Shown here: in pieces, positions 43,677-51,596 of the stretch
How the letters are laid out: each line of letters opens with the position of its first letter
Numbering within the stretch: position 1 is the first letter of the stretch
NCBI GenBank assembly: GCA_013314735.1
Contig: JABUFD010000002.1
Location: 744,001 to 808,000 of the forward strand
Direction of reading: 5' to 3'
Origin: Anaerolineae bacterium
Lineage (GTDB): Bacteria; Chloroflexota; Anaerolineae; Anaerolineales; Anaerolineaceae
Length of the DNA stretch: 64,000 bases
Program-made: the position numbers and the translations under genes
Notes under the pieces: generated by a model
The model's database searches: none
The model's input: the letters and a program-made list of their open reading frames with translations, nothing else
What the model was told of the DNA's origin: nothing

Positions 43677-44867
43677 ATGGTAATGTTATTTGATGATATT
43701 ACGAGAACCAGGTTGGATCCAGCAAGATATAGCGAACCAATCTATGAATACCTCAATATATCTGGCAGAAAAGAAGCAGGTAGGATCAGGGTCTTATTGT
43801 CTGACTGGTTTTCCCGCTATCCTCATTCCGAGCAAATCGATTTGCGGAACCGTTTTCGTTCTAAAGATAATTTTCAACATCAAGGCGCATTCTTTGAATT
43901 ATTCCTCCATGAGTTACTATTACAGTTCAATTGCAAAATTAAATTACACCCAACGATTCAAGGGACAAACAAGACCCCAGATTTCTTGGTTGAATCGCAA
44001 GAGAACCATACTTTTTACCTGGAAGCAACGGTAGTAACTGGTGAATCTACAAATCAAACAGCAGCTCATACTCGGGAAGATATTGTGTATGATGCAATAG
44101 ATAGATGGGTTGATTCACCGGATTATTTTCTTGCACTAACTATACATGGTTACCCTAAGACGCCCCCAAGAGGAAGACAAATAGCTTCTTTTATCAACAA
44201 GCAGATTAAAGATTTAAATTATGATGAAATACTCAGAGCATATGATAAAAAAAGGTTTCAATCTTTGCCTTGTTGGCATTTTGAACATGATGGATGGAAA
44301 ATTGAGATTCAACCCATTCCCAAGAAAGCAACTGCTAGAGGGAAAATGGGTACTAGACCAATTGGAACGAGAATGACAGGTTTTTATGCAGCTGATCATG
44401 GCGCGTCAATTCGTGATTCAGTAATTGACAAGGGAAAACGATATGGCGAGTTGAATTTGCCCTATATCATAGCTGTAAATGCCATTCAATCAGTAGATAC
44501 CGAGGATATCATGGAAGCGTTATTTGGGAAAGAGACTTGCACCATAAGTTCATGGGAAAATGGAAATACGGAAACAGAGCCAAAAATGTATCGAGCGCAA
44601 GATGGGGTATGGTGGGGACCTAATGGGATTCAATTTACGCGTGTTAGTGGCGTTTTATTGGTGACAAATTTATCTGCTTGGAATATTGCACAATCAAATA
44701 CTCGTTTGTTTCATAATCCTTGGGCATTAAGACCATGCGATTCTCCACTTTCCCTGCTTCCTCAAGGAAAACCAGTGAATGGTGAGGTTTTATTGTTAGA
44801 CGGACAAGAAGTAAAGGATATATTTTCACTTCCAAATTTTTGGCCCGAAAGCGAAAAAGAGTGCTAA
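43677..44867 (+). CDS. Solitary PD-(D/E)xK-like nuclease-fold protein
   Basis: A 396-residue protein in a clearly AT-rich stretch. The start at 43677 is tentative: several ATGs lie close together and the Shine-Dalgarno is poor. Around residues 70-120 the order E74 (GAFFELFLHELLL), P101-D102 (KTPDFLVE) and E116-A-T (FYLEATVV) resembles the PD-(D/E)xK nuclease core, with threonine where lysine is usual. The C-terminal half (GIQFTRVSGVLLVTNLSAW) fits no family known to me. There is no methylase or other partner next to it. It may be a defence or DNA-repair protein, or a decayed restriction enzyme; it borders an IS remnant. Confidence 0.6.
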   Translation: MVMLFDDITRTRLDPARYSEPIYEYLNISGRKEAGRIRVLLSDWFSRYPHSEQIDLRNRFRSKDNFQHQGAFFELFLHELLLQFNCKIKLHPTIQGTNKTPDFLVESQENHTFYLEATVVTGESTNQTAAHTREDIVYDAIDRWVDSPDYFLALTIHGYPKTPPRGRQIASFINKQIKDLNYDEILRAYDKKRFQSLPCWHFEHDGWKIEIQPIPKKATARGKMGTRPIGTRMTGFYAADHGASIRDSVIDKGKRYGELNLPYIIAVNAIQSVDTEDIMEALFGKETCTISSWENGNTETEPKMYRAQDGVWWGPNGIQFTRVSGVLLVTNLSAWNIAQSNTRLFHNPWALRPCDSPLSLLPQGKPVNGEVLLLDGQEVKDIFSLPNFWPESEKEC

Positions 44868-44917
44868 TCTATTAAACAGGGGGTTGGGAAAAATCATTGA
44901 CTTCATCAACATGATTT

Positions 44918-45139
44918 TTAAAACATGGGATGATTGGCGCGGATGAACCCCAAATATTGCGTTTCACTCGGGTAAGGAATAAATTCCTGTGCCAACATCA
45001 ATGTCATGACCTCACTATCGGTAAATGCAGGTTTTCTACCGACTTTCCCCGGGAAATATTGATGGCCTTCGTCCTGATACCAATCATCTACTAACACAAA
45101 AATGATCGTTAAAATGTCATTTATGGGTATACTTGTCAT
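44918..45139 (-). pseudogene. IS982-family transposase, N-terminal remnant
   Basis: Only 73 codons remain of a transposase normally near 290. The part ILTIIFVLVDDWYQDEG, then GRKPAFTDSEVMTLMLAQE and YPSETQYLGFIRANHPMF matches the start of IS982-family transposases from memory. The frame ends in TAA directly after, and the DDE catalytic core is absent. No terminal inverted repeats were found, so the element is dead. Confidence 0.75.
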
Positions 45140-45572
45140 GGGAGTGCTACATTCTAATTAGGTTTGAGCAACATAATCTTGAGGGCAATCCCTCTTTTCC
45201 TCAATCTCTTTTTGATTTCACATCAGACATATGTTAGTTGTTGGTATATTGATCGCATTGATTCCGATTTAAGGATAGAAACCTAACATTGCAATTGATG
45301 CGACTGGTGGTATGTTAACATTATGGGGTCGTAGGGGCAGAAAAGCGGGTATTGACCCAACAGAGAATCACCCAACTCGCTCAAGCATTTCTGCCCACCC
45401 GTAACAACACCCCCACCGCCACCATGGGCAGAAATGTTCACGGCAATGGAAACCACCGGTTCAATGTGTTATCAGCACATTTTCTTCCCACGTTCAAGGC
45501 AGGGTCATTTTTCTGCACCTACCGGGCATCCCTGAATTTGTTAAATTCCGCGCGCCGAATACTGCGTCCTGG
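45140..45572. other. Degenerate noncoding region with GGGCAGAAA repeats
   Basis: No gene is supported. GGGCAGAAA (45335-45343) has an inverted partner TTTCTGCCC (45388-45396), and CATTTCTGCCC (45386-45396) has a second partner GGGCAGAAATG (45426-45436), so one element occurs three times in about 100 nt. Confidence 0.5.
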
Positions 45573-45906
45573 TCAATCCGAAGAACTCTCTTCACCGGGG
45601 ATATATCCCCGGGTTTTGAGCCATTGGTAGGAGGATGAAAATTCCGCTTCCACTCGGTTTTCAATGCCGTAATATGTGGCCACCTCCAGCGCGCAGCGGA
45701 CCACCTGGGAGACTTCTTTTGCCAGTTTGGTTGTATCAGGCTCCCCATATTTTTGCCGTTTGATCCCGGTTCCTTCAAAATGATTCACCTGTTTGAGCCA
45801 CCTCTCCGCATTCCTCCAATAATCGGGACAGGATGCGAAACGGAGTGTTTCCATCCGGATAACGTTGATTCCATCCCTTTGTGATCTTCCATAATTGTTC
45901 CAGCAT
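45573..45906 (-). pseudogene. MazG-like nucleotide pyrophosphohydrolase, broken by one frameshift
   Basis: An ATG at 45906 with a strong AGGAGG five bases upstream opens MLEQLWKITKGWNQRY... up to LLEECGEVAQ, then runs into a stop at 45775. The other frame continues QVNHFEGTGIKRQKYGEP, KLAKEVSQVVRCALEVATYYGI and YQWLKTRGYIPG to a stop at 45573. Removing one base from the T-run at 45792-45794 joins them as EECGEVAQQVNHFEG, the normal MazG-like sequence with its EExxE-type metal motif. The intact protein would be about 110 residues and would hydrolyse nucleoside triphosphates. It is either a young pseudogene or an assembly error. Confidence 0.75.
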
Positions 45907-46261
45907 CGGTGCCTCCTGTCATGGTCATTGCAACCATTGTATCCGATCTTTCGCCTTCGAGAATCATCGAAGTTCATAAAAGGGATGGTCAAGGGAACGG
46001 CATGCGATAATGGATTTAACAGGCTGCAGGATTCTGGCGCCGTATCAGGCAGGGAAGGATATTTTCTGCGTATGCACAATTCACGGAGAGCCTGGTTCTG
46101 TTCCGTGAACCGTTGGTGAACCGGGCACCCACCCATTCCATCCCGGATGAGGGATGTGAGGTGACTTGATTCCAAACCTTTTTGCCCTCATCCTGGATGG
46201 GGCAATGGGCTTAACAGGGTAAACCGTTCTGGTGCCGGAGAAATCGAGTTGGGGCAAAAAA
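45907..46261. repeat. Noncoding region with dense imperfect palindromes
   Basis: No gene is supported. TTCACGGA (46081-46088) pairs with TCCGTGAA (46103-46110). CCCATTCCATCCCGGATGAG (from 46133) pairs imperfectly with CTCATCCTGGATGGGGCAAT (ending 46210), with about 31 nt between. These could be decayed mobile hairpin elements or structured RNA. Confidence 0.5.
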
Positions 46262-46289
46262 GAACCCGGGAACGACAACGCCCGGGTTC
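46255..46289 (-). terminator. Rho-independent terminator of pepF
   Basis: GAACCCGGG (46262-46270) and CCCGGGTTC (46281-46289) form a 9-bp stem with a 10-nt loop, 25 nt past the pepF stop. On the minus strand TTTTTT follows. Confidence 0.8.
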
Positions 46290-46314
46290 GATCATTCTTC
46301 AAACAGTTGACTGG

Positions 46315-48120
46315 TTACAGGCTCAAATACATCTCAATTCGCTTGCCGATCTGCGCCAGGGAATCGGCCCAGAATTGCTTGCTGCGGATGTCGATGCCAA
46401 AACAGGCGGCCAGGTCGGCGGCACTGGCTTCACCGGTGCTGGCGAGCAGGTGCTTGTAATCCGCCACAAAGCTTTCCCCGCGCTGCTGATAGACGGCGTA
46501 CAGCCCCAACCCAAACAGCAAGCCGAAGGCATACGGGTAGTTGTAGAAGGACAGCCCGCTGTAATAGTAATGCGGCTTCCAGGTCCACATGTACTTGTGC
46601 AGGTAGCGTTCATCCAGCCCATCGCCGTAGGTGGCTTTCTGTGCCTTTTCCATGATCTCGCACAGTTCTTCGGCGGACAATTCAGAAGCATCGCGGCGTT
46701 CGAAGACTTCCTTCTCGAACAGGTAGCGGGAATAGATATCCACGATCACCTGGGAATCGCCGATCAGGGCGGTTTCGAGGATGGCGAGTTTTTCCTGGTC
46801 GCTGGCAGCCTGCGCCAGGGCTGCATCGGTGACGATGGTTTCGCACATGATCGAGGCGGTTTCCGCCATCGTCATCGGGGTCTGGGTTTGCAGGATGGTC
46901 TTGTTGGCCTGGTATTCGCAGTAATTATGGAAGCCGTGCCCCAGTTCATGGGCGACGGTGAAGACCTGGTCGAGGGAGCCGTCGAAGTTGCACAAAATAC
47001 GGCTTTCCTTCACGCCCGGTACCCCCATGCAAAAAGCGCCGCCGCGTTTGCCGCTGCGTTGTTCGGCATCGATCCAGTTGTGTTCAAAGGCGTTGTCGGC
47101 AAACGCCGCCAGTTCAGGGCTGAACTTGCCGAAGTTCTCGATGATGAAGGCGCGCACTTCGGGGAAGGTGTAGGTTTTGCTGCTCTCCGCCACCGGTGCG
47201 AACACATCCCACCACGGCAGGCTTTCCTTGCCCAGGCGCTTTGCCTTGGCGTGGAAATACTGGCGGAACATGGGGAAGGAATCGTGCATCGCTTCCAGCA
47301 TGGCTTCCAGTGTGGCGCGGTCGATGCGGGCATCGTCGATGGAGGAGTGCAGGGCATCCTCGCGTCCGCGGCGCTTGTTGAGGGTGTTGACGGTACCCTT
47401 GACACCATTCATACAGGCGGCCAGTGGTTCCTTGACGCTCTCCCAGGCTTTCATTTCCGCCTCGTAGGCGCGGCGGCGCACGTCCTCGGAGGGATGGCCG
47501 TGCAGGTTGATCAGCGCCGGCATCGGCAGCGACTTGACCTCGCCGGCGAGTTCGAAATCGACACTGAGCTGCGAGGTGACGGTACCCTGCAACTTGGTCC
47601 AGGCGTTCACGCCGCTGGTGGAAAGGTCGGCGGCGAGAGCTTCTTCGTCGGGCGACATCATGTACTTCGCCTGTTCCGCCACTTCCAACAGGGGGAAGGC
47701 ATGCTCTTTGGCGCTGCCTTCGATCTCCAATGCCCGCGGCAGGACCTCACGCAGGGAGCCGATCCAGTGGTCGAACTGCACGCCCAGCTTGCGCAGGCGC
47801 ACCATCGGCTTGTCGAATTCCGACATGATGCGTTTGGCGGCGGCGTTGTAAGAATCGGTGCTGACAAAGGAAGAGACATAAGCACGCAGGGTGGACGCCA
47901 GCAGGTAGAGCTCGTTCTGGCGGTCAACAGCGCCGCTGAGGGCGGCAGCGAGGTCTGCGGCAGGGGCATCGGCACCGAGTGGGGCGCAGGTACCGGTGAA
48001 GTAGGCTTCCAGCGCGGCGATCATCTGTTCCAGTTTATCGCGGTCCGCCTGTAGTTCGGGTGAATCGAGCCCGGGGTACACGTTGGAAAGGTCCCAGCGT
48101 GGAATGGTGGTATCGGTCAT
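46315..48120 (-). CDS. pepF: Oligoendopeptidase F (M3B metallopeptidase)
   Basis: A 601-residue zinc peptidase cutting short peptides in the cytoplasm. The zinc motif is H391-E-L-G-H395 (TVAHELGHGFHNY), with the third ligand in TASIMCETIV about 30 residues later. The conserved GAFCMGVPGVKESRILCNF before it and the C-terminal YNYPYAFGLLFGLGLYAVY are typical of M3B enzymes. Length is normal. A strong terminator follows. Tandem 28-nt hairpin repeats begin 36 nt upstream of its start codon. Confidence 0.93.
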   Translation of the reverse strand: MTDTTIPRWDLSNVYPGLDSPELQADRDKLEQMIAALEAYFTGTCAPLGADAPAADLAAALSGAVDRQNELYLLASTLRAYVSSFVSTDSYNAAAKRIMSEFDKPMVRLRKLGVQFDHWIGSLREVLPRALEIEGSAKEHAFPLLEVAEQAKYMMSPDEEALAADLSTSGVNAWTKLQGTVTSQLSVDFELAGEVKSLPMPALINLHGHPSEDVRRRAYEAEMKAWESVKEPLAACMNGVKGTVNTLNKRRGREDALHSSIDDARIDRATLEAMLEAMHDSFPMFRQYFHAKAKRLGKESLPWWDVFAPVAESSKTYTFPEVRAFIIENFGKFSPELAAFADNAFEHNWIDAEQRSGKRGGAFCMGVPGVKESRILCNFDGSLDQVFTVAHELGHGFHNYCEYQANKTILQTQTPMTMAETASIMCETIVTDAALAQAASDQEKLAILETALIGDSQVIVDIYSRYLFEKEVFERRDASELSAEELCEIMEKAQKATYGDGLDERYLHKYMWTWKPHYYYSGLSFYNYPYAFGLLFGLGLYAVYQQRGESFVADYKHLLASTGEASAADLAACFGIDIRSKQFWADSLAQIGKRIEMYLSL

Positions 48121-48155
48121 GGTTGATATACTCCTGTGGTTGAAAATTTCCCTGG

Positions 48156-48238
48156 GGATCAGGCAGTGATCCTGCCAGCTTTGGAATCAGGCAGTGAACC
48201 TGCCAGCTTTGGAATCAGGCAGTGAACCTGCCAGCTTT
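48156..48238. repeat. Three tandem 28-nt hairpin units
   Basis: Two identical 28-nt units (48183-48210 and 48211-48238, GGAATCAGGCAGTGAACCTG then CCAGCTTT) follow a third, slightly different copy at 48156-48182. Each contains GGCAG-TGAAC-CTGCC-like complementary arms and so could form a small hairpin or be a binding site. The array lies upstream of pepF (-) and of the ATPase gene (+). Confidence 0.75.
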
Positions 48239-48603
48239 CCTATTATAATGCAAAACCGTGCCGGTTCGGATACCGGCAAGCGGCACGCACCGGGCGGCAG
48301 GATGTACCACTTTGGCCAGCCTGCTTCGTTCGCGTTGCTCTACTCTCCATTCCGGACGTTGGCGGTTTGTTCTCCGGGACGATTGCTCGGATTGGCGAGA
48401 AGCTTCCCCCTGCAACGTGACATTGCTCGTGGGTGCTGGCATTGGTTTTCAGGTATAATGATAGAAGTGATTGGGCAGGATGCTGCGATCATCCAACCAC
48501 CTGCCTGCATAGGCATCACGCTTCTCCCTGTTTTTTGAATCGCAATACAAAAACACATCCGTTTTTGATTACCAGAGAGCCCCCGTTCTTGAAAGGAGAC
48601 ACC
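48239..48603 (+). promoter_or_regulatory. Leader of the P-type ATPase gene with TATAAT at 48454-48459
   Basis: No gene is supported in this stretch. GGTATAATG lies 144 nt before the ATPase start. No good -35 box is seen and no riboswitch-like motif was recognised in the leader. Confidence 0.4.
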
Positions 48604-51342
48604 ATGGCAACCAAAGACACATCCTTTGAAACCCTTCCCATCGAGCAAAGTGTGCAAATTCTCGAAACCAGCATGGCTGGATTAACCACGCCGGAAGCCC
48701 GACGCCGGCTGGAGCAATTTGGCTTCAACGAGCTGACGTCCGGCAAAAAAAGCAAAAAGCTGAAATTGCTGCTGGAGCAATTTATCAACCCGTTGGTGCT
48801 GGTACTGGTGCTGGCGGCAGTGATTTCGATCCTTGCTGACCATGCCAGTGATGCGATCGTGATCGGTGTGATCATCATTGTCAATGCGATGATCGGATTC
48901 ATCCAGGAATCCAGGGCGGAAGATGCAATCAAAGCGCTTCGTTCGCGCGCCGCAGCAAAAGCGTTGGCGCTGCGCCGTCCTGACGCTTCATCACCACCCC
49001 AGGAGATTTCCTTGGCCGCGCGGGAGCTTGTGCCGGGTGATGTCATCATCCTGCATACCGGCGACAAAATCCCTGCCGATGCCCGCCTGATCGAGGCGGT
49101 CAACCTGATGGTGGATGAAGCCATGCTGACCGGTGAATCGCTCCCCGCGCAAAAACATACCGATGCGGTTGCCGCCGGCTCATCGCTGGGGGATTGGCGC
49201 GGTGTGGTCTTTGGCGGTACTACCGTTACCAAAGGCCGCGGGAAAGCCGTGGTATATGCCACCGCGATGGACACCCAGATCGGTAAAATCACCACCCTGA
49301 TGGAATCCTCTGAAGAGAAAGAAACCCCGCTGCAGCGTCAGACTCACCTGCTGGGGCGCAACCTGGCTTTGATGGCCCTGGCGCTGAGCATCACCACTTT
49401 TACGGTGGGATACCTGACCGGTTATCCGCTCAATGAAATGTTCCTGTTCGCTTTGGCTGCCGCGGTATCAGCCATCCCTGAAGGCCTGCCGGCGGTGATG
49501 ACGATCACCCTTGCGGTGGGGGTGAACCGCATGGCAAAACGCAACGCGATCATCCGCAAATTGCGCGCGGTGGATACCCTCGGCGCGGCAACCGTGATTG
49601 TCAGTGACAAAACGGGCACCCTCACCACCAACCAGATGACTGTGACCCACCTGTTCGTGGAAGATGAAATGATCGAAATTGAGGGCAGCGGGTACTCCCT
49701 GCAGGGAGAATTCCTGCACGAAGGACATGTGATCGACCCGATGAGCCTGGCAGCGCTGGAGAAAACACTGCTGATTGGGGTACTCTGCAACGATACCCGC
49801 ATTGACCGCAGCCGCAGGAAGGCTGTGGAAGTGATCGGCGATCCAACCGAGGGGGCCTTGCTGACCGCTGCCGCCAAGGCGGGAATGGAGCGTGACACCC
49901 TCGAACAGCAGTACCCGCGTGTGGATGAGATCCCTTTTGATTCCGCCACCAAGTACATGGTTACCTTTCATCAACAGGCAGATGGAATGGTGCTGGCGGC
50001 GATGAAAGGCGCGCCGGAAGTCGTTTTGGGCTATTGTGCAAGGGAATTACTGGCATCCGTGGTAGCAATGCCGGCGGCACGGCGTGACGAGGTGCGTGAT
50101 GTCACCATCCATATGGCAAAAATGGCGCTGCGCGGCCTGGCAATGGCTTACCAGTTGATCCCGGCGGACGACCTGCCTGCCTGCAAGCAAAGGATCGAGG
50201 CAGGAGAAGCGGCTTTCATTTTCGCAGGTCTGGCTGGCATGATCGATCCGCCCCGGCCCGAGGTCAGGGAGGCGGTGGATCTGTGCAAACAGGCAGGAAT
50301 TCGTGTGATGATGGCGACCGGCGACCACCAGCTAACCGCCGAGGTGATCGCGCGCGATCTGGGGATCATGGAGGACGATGACCAGGTTTTGAGCGGGGCG
50401 GAGTTGGAACACCTGAGTGATGCTGAACTGGTAACAGCGCTGCCGCGCACAGCGGTTTTTGCCCGGGTTTCACCGGAACATAAATACCGCCTGGTGGAGG
50501 CGCTCCAAAGCAAAAGCCATGTGGTGACAATGACCGGTGATGGTGTGAATGACGCCCCGGCGCTGAAAGCTGCCCAGGTGGGTGTGGCAATGGGCATCAC
50601 CGGCACCGATGTGGCGCGTGAAGCAGCCGAAATGGTGCTGACCGATGATAACTTCGCCAGTATCGTCAGCGCGGTGGAAGAAGGGCGGGTGGTGTTCCAG
50701 AATGTGCGCAAGGTGGTCAAGTTCCTGCTTGCCACCAATATCGGTGAACAATTGACGATCCTGGCATCGCTGCTGCTGTTTCCCGGGGTGGGCTTGATCC
50801 TGACACCAGTGCAGATTTTGTGGATCAACCTGGTTACAGACGGCATCCTCGATATTACCATCGCGATGGAACCCAGGGAAGGTGATGTGATGGAGCAGGA
50901 CCCGCGGCCGCTGAACAGCAAGATCATCAACCGTGAAATGTGGATCAATACCTTGATCGTTGCGGTCAATATGGCCATCGGCACGCTGTTTGTTTTTCAC
51001 CGTGCCAATGGCAGCGGAGGCATCCACCACGCGCGCACCATGGTGTTCACCACCCTGGCGATGTTCCAGGTCTTCAATGCTTTCAATGTCCGCTCCCGCA
51101 CCAAATCGCTGTTTCGGATGAACTTTTTTGGCAATCCGTACCTGCTGGGCGCTGTGATCGTTTCGGTTGTGCTGCAGATTCTCAGTTCACAGCTGCCGTT
51201 GATGAATGCCATCCTCGATACGGTCCCGCTGACATTCAATGACTACCTGCTGATCGTCCCGGTCAGCGCAACCATCCTGCTGGTGAGTGAAGCGGTAAAA
51301 TTCACCTGGGCGCGCATCAGGGCTGCGAAGGCGAAATCCTGA
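48604..51342 (+). CDS. P-type cation ATPase (P2A, calcium type)
   Basis: A 912-residue ion pump. The ATG at 48604 has AAAGGAG seven bases upstream. The actuator motif is MLTGES, membrane helix 4 reads AISAIPEGLPAVMTITLAVGVNRMA, the phosphorylated aspartate is D335 in SDKTGTLT, and the nucleotide and hinge motifs are MKGAPE and MTGDGVNDAPAL. The PEGLP motif and the C-terminal four-helix extension put it with SERCA/PMR1-like Ca2+ (or Mn2+) pumps. It should export divalent cations from the cytoplasm. A palindrome follows the gene. Confidence 0.92.
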   Translation: MATKDTSFETLPIEQSVQILETSMAGLTTPEARRRLEQFGFNELTSGKKSKKLKLLLEQFINPLVLVLVLAAVISILADHASDAIVIGVIIIVNAMIGFIQESRAEDAIKALRSRAAAKALALRRPDASSPPQEISLAARELVPGDVIILHTGDKIPADARLIEAVNLMVDEAMLTGESLPAQKHTDAVAAGSSLGDWRGVVFGGTTVTKGRGKAVVYATAMDTQIGKITTLMESSEEKETPLQRQTHLLGRNLALMALALSITTFTVGYLTGYPLNEMFLFALAAAVSAIPEGLPAVMTITLAVGVNRMAKRNAIIRKLRAVDTLGAATVIVSDKTGTLTTNQMTVTHLFVEDEMIEIEGSGYSLQGEFLHEGHVIDPMSLAALEKTLLIGVLCNDTRIDRSRRKAVEVIGDPTEGALLTAAAKAGMERDTLEQQYPRVDEIPFDSATKYMVTFHQQADGMVLAAMKGAPEVVLGYCARELLASVVAMPAARRDEVRDVTIHMAKMALRGLAMAYQLIPADDLPACKQRIEAGEAAFIFAGLAGMIDPPRPEVREAVDLCKQAGIRVMMATGDHQLTAEVIARDLGIMEDDDQVLSGAELEHLSDAELVTALPRTAVFARVSPEHKYRLVEALQSKSHVVTMTGDGVNDAPALKAAQVGVAMGITGTDVAREAAEMVLTDDNFASIVSAVEEGRVVFQNVRKVVKFLLATNIGEQLTILASLLLFPGVGLILTPVQILWINLVTDGILDITIAMEPREGDVMEQDPRPLNSKIINREMWINTLIVAVNMAIGTLFVFHRANGSGGIHHARTMVFTTLAMFQVFNAFNVRSRTKSLFRMNFFGNPYLLGAVIVSVVLQILSSQLPLMNAILDTVPLTFNDYLLIVPVSATILLVSEAVKFTWARIRAAKAKS

Positions 51343-51378
51343 CCGTTTGGCTTCCAGCAATGTAACCATAACATGATT

Positions 51379-51410
51379 CCTGTGCAGTTTCAGTGGTGGA
51401 GCTGCACAGG
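51379..51410 (+). terminator. Inverted repeat after the P-type ATPase gene
   Basis: CCTGTGCAG and CTGCACAGG form a perfect 9-bp stem with a 14-nt loop, 36 nt past the stop. No U-run follows, so it may be a terminator or another hairpin. The half-site recurs as ACTGCACAGG about 170 nt later. Confidence 0.45.
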
Positions 51411-51489
51411 TTGTCATGCGTGCAGGTGTGTATGGATATGATCCGGTGGGGTAAACACAAACCCCGGCCCTAACTGATGACTGGATTAT

Positions 51490-51519
51490 TTCACACGGAT
51501 CGCCAAAGATCAGTATAAT
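51490..51519 (+). promoter_or_regulatory. Promoter of the SulP gene (TTCACA - 18 nt - TATAAT)
   Basis: TTCACA (51490-51495) and TATAAT (51514-51519) are spaced 18 nt. The start codon is 77 nt downstream of the -10 box. Confidence 0.55.
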
Positions 51520-51596
51520 CATTCTGGCACTGCTGCCCAGCCGAAGGACTGGCCATGCTGTGTACATTTGAACTGCACAGGACATAGAGAGATTCC

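Noticed and set aside
45352-45630. A 92-codon plus-strand frame in the degenerate zone
   Set aside because: It runs across inverted GGGCAGAAA repeats and into the end of the MazG pseudogene; no coding character or Shine-Dalgarno.
46249-48054. A 601-codon open frame on the plus strand opposite pepF
   Set aside because: It mirrors pepF almost exactly and has no domain pattern; high-GC codon bias leaves the antisense frame open. pepF has an intact zinc motif and terminator.
48156-48238. CRISPR array
   Set aside because: The 28-nt units are directly adjacent with no unique spacers, and there are no cas genes.
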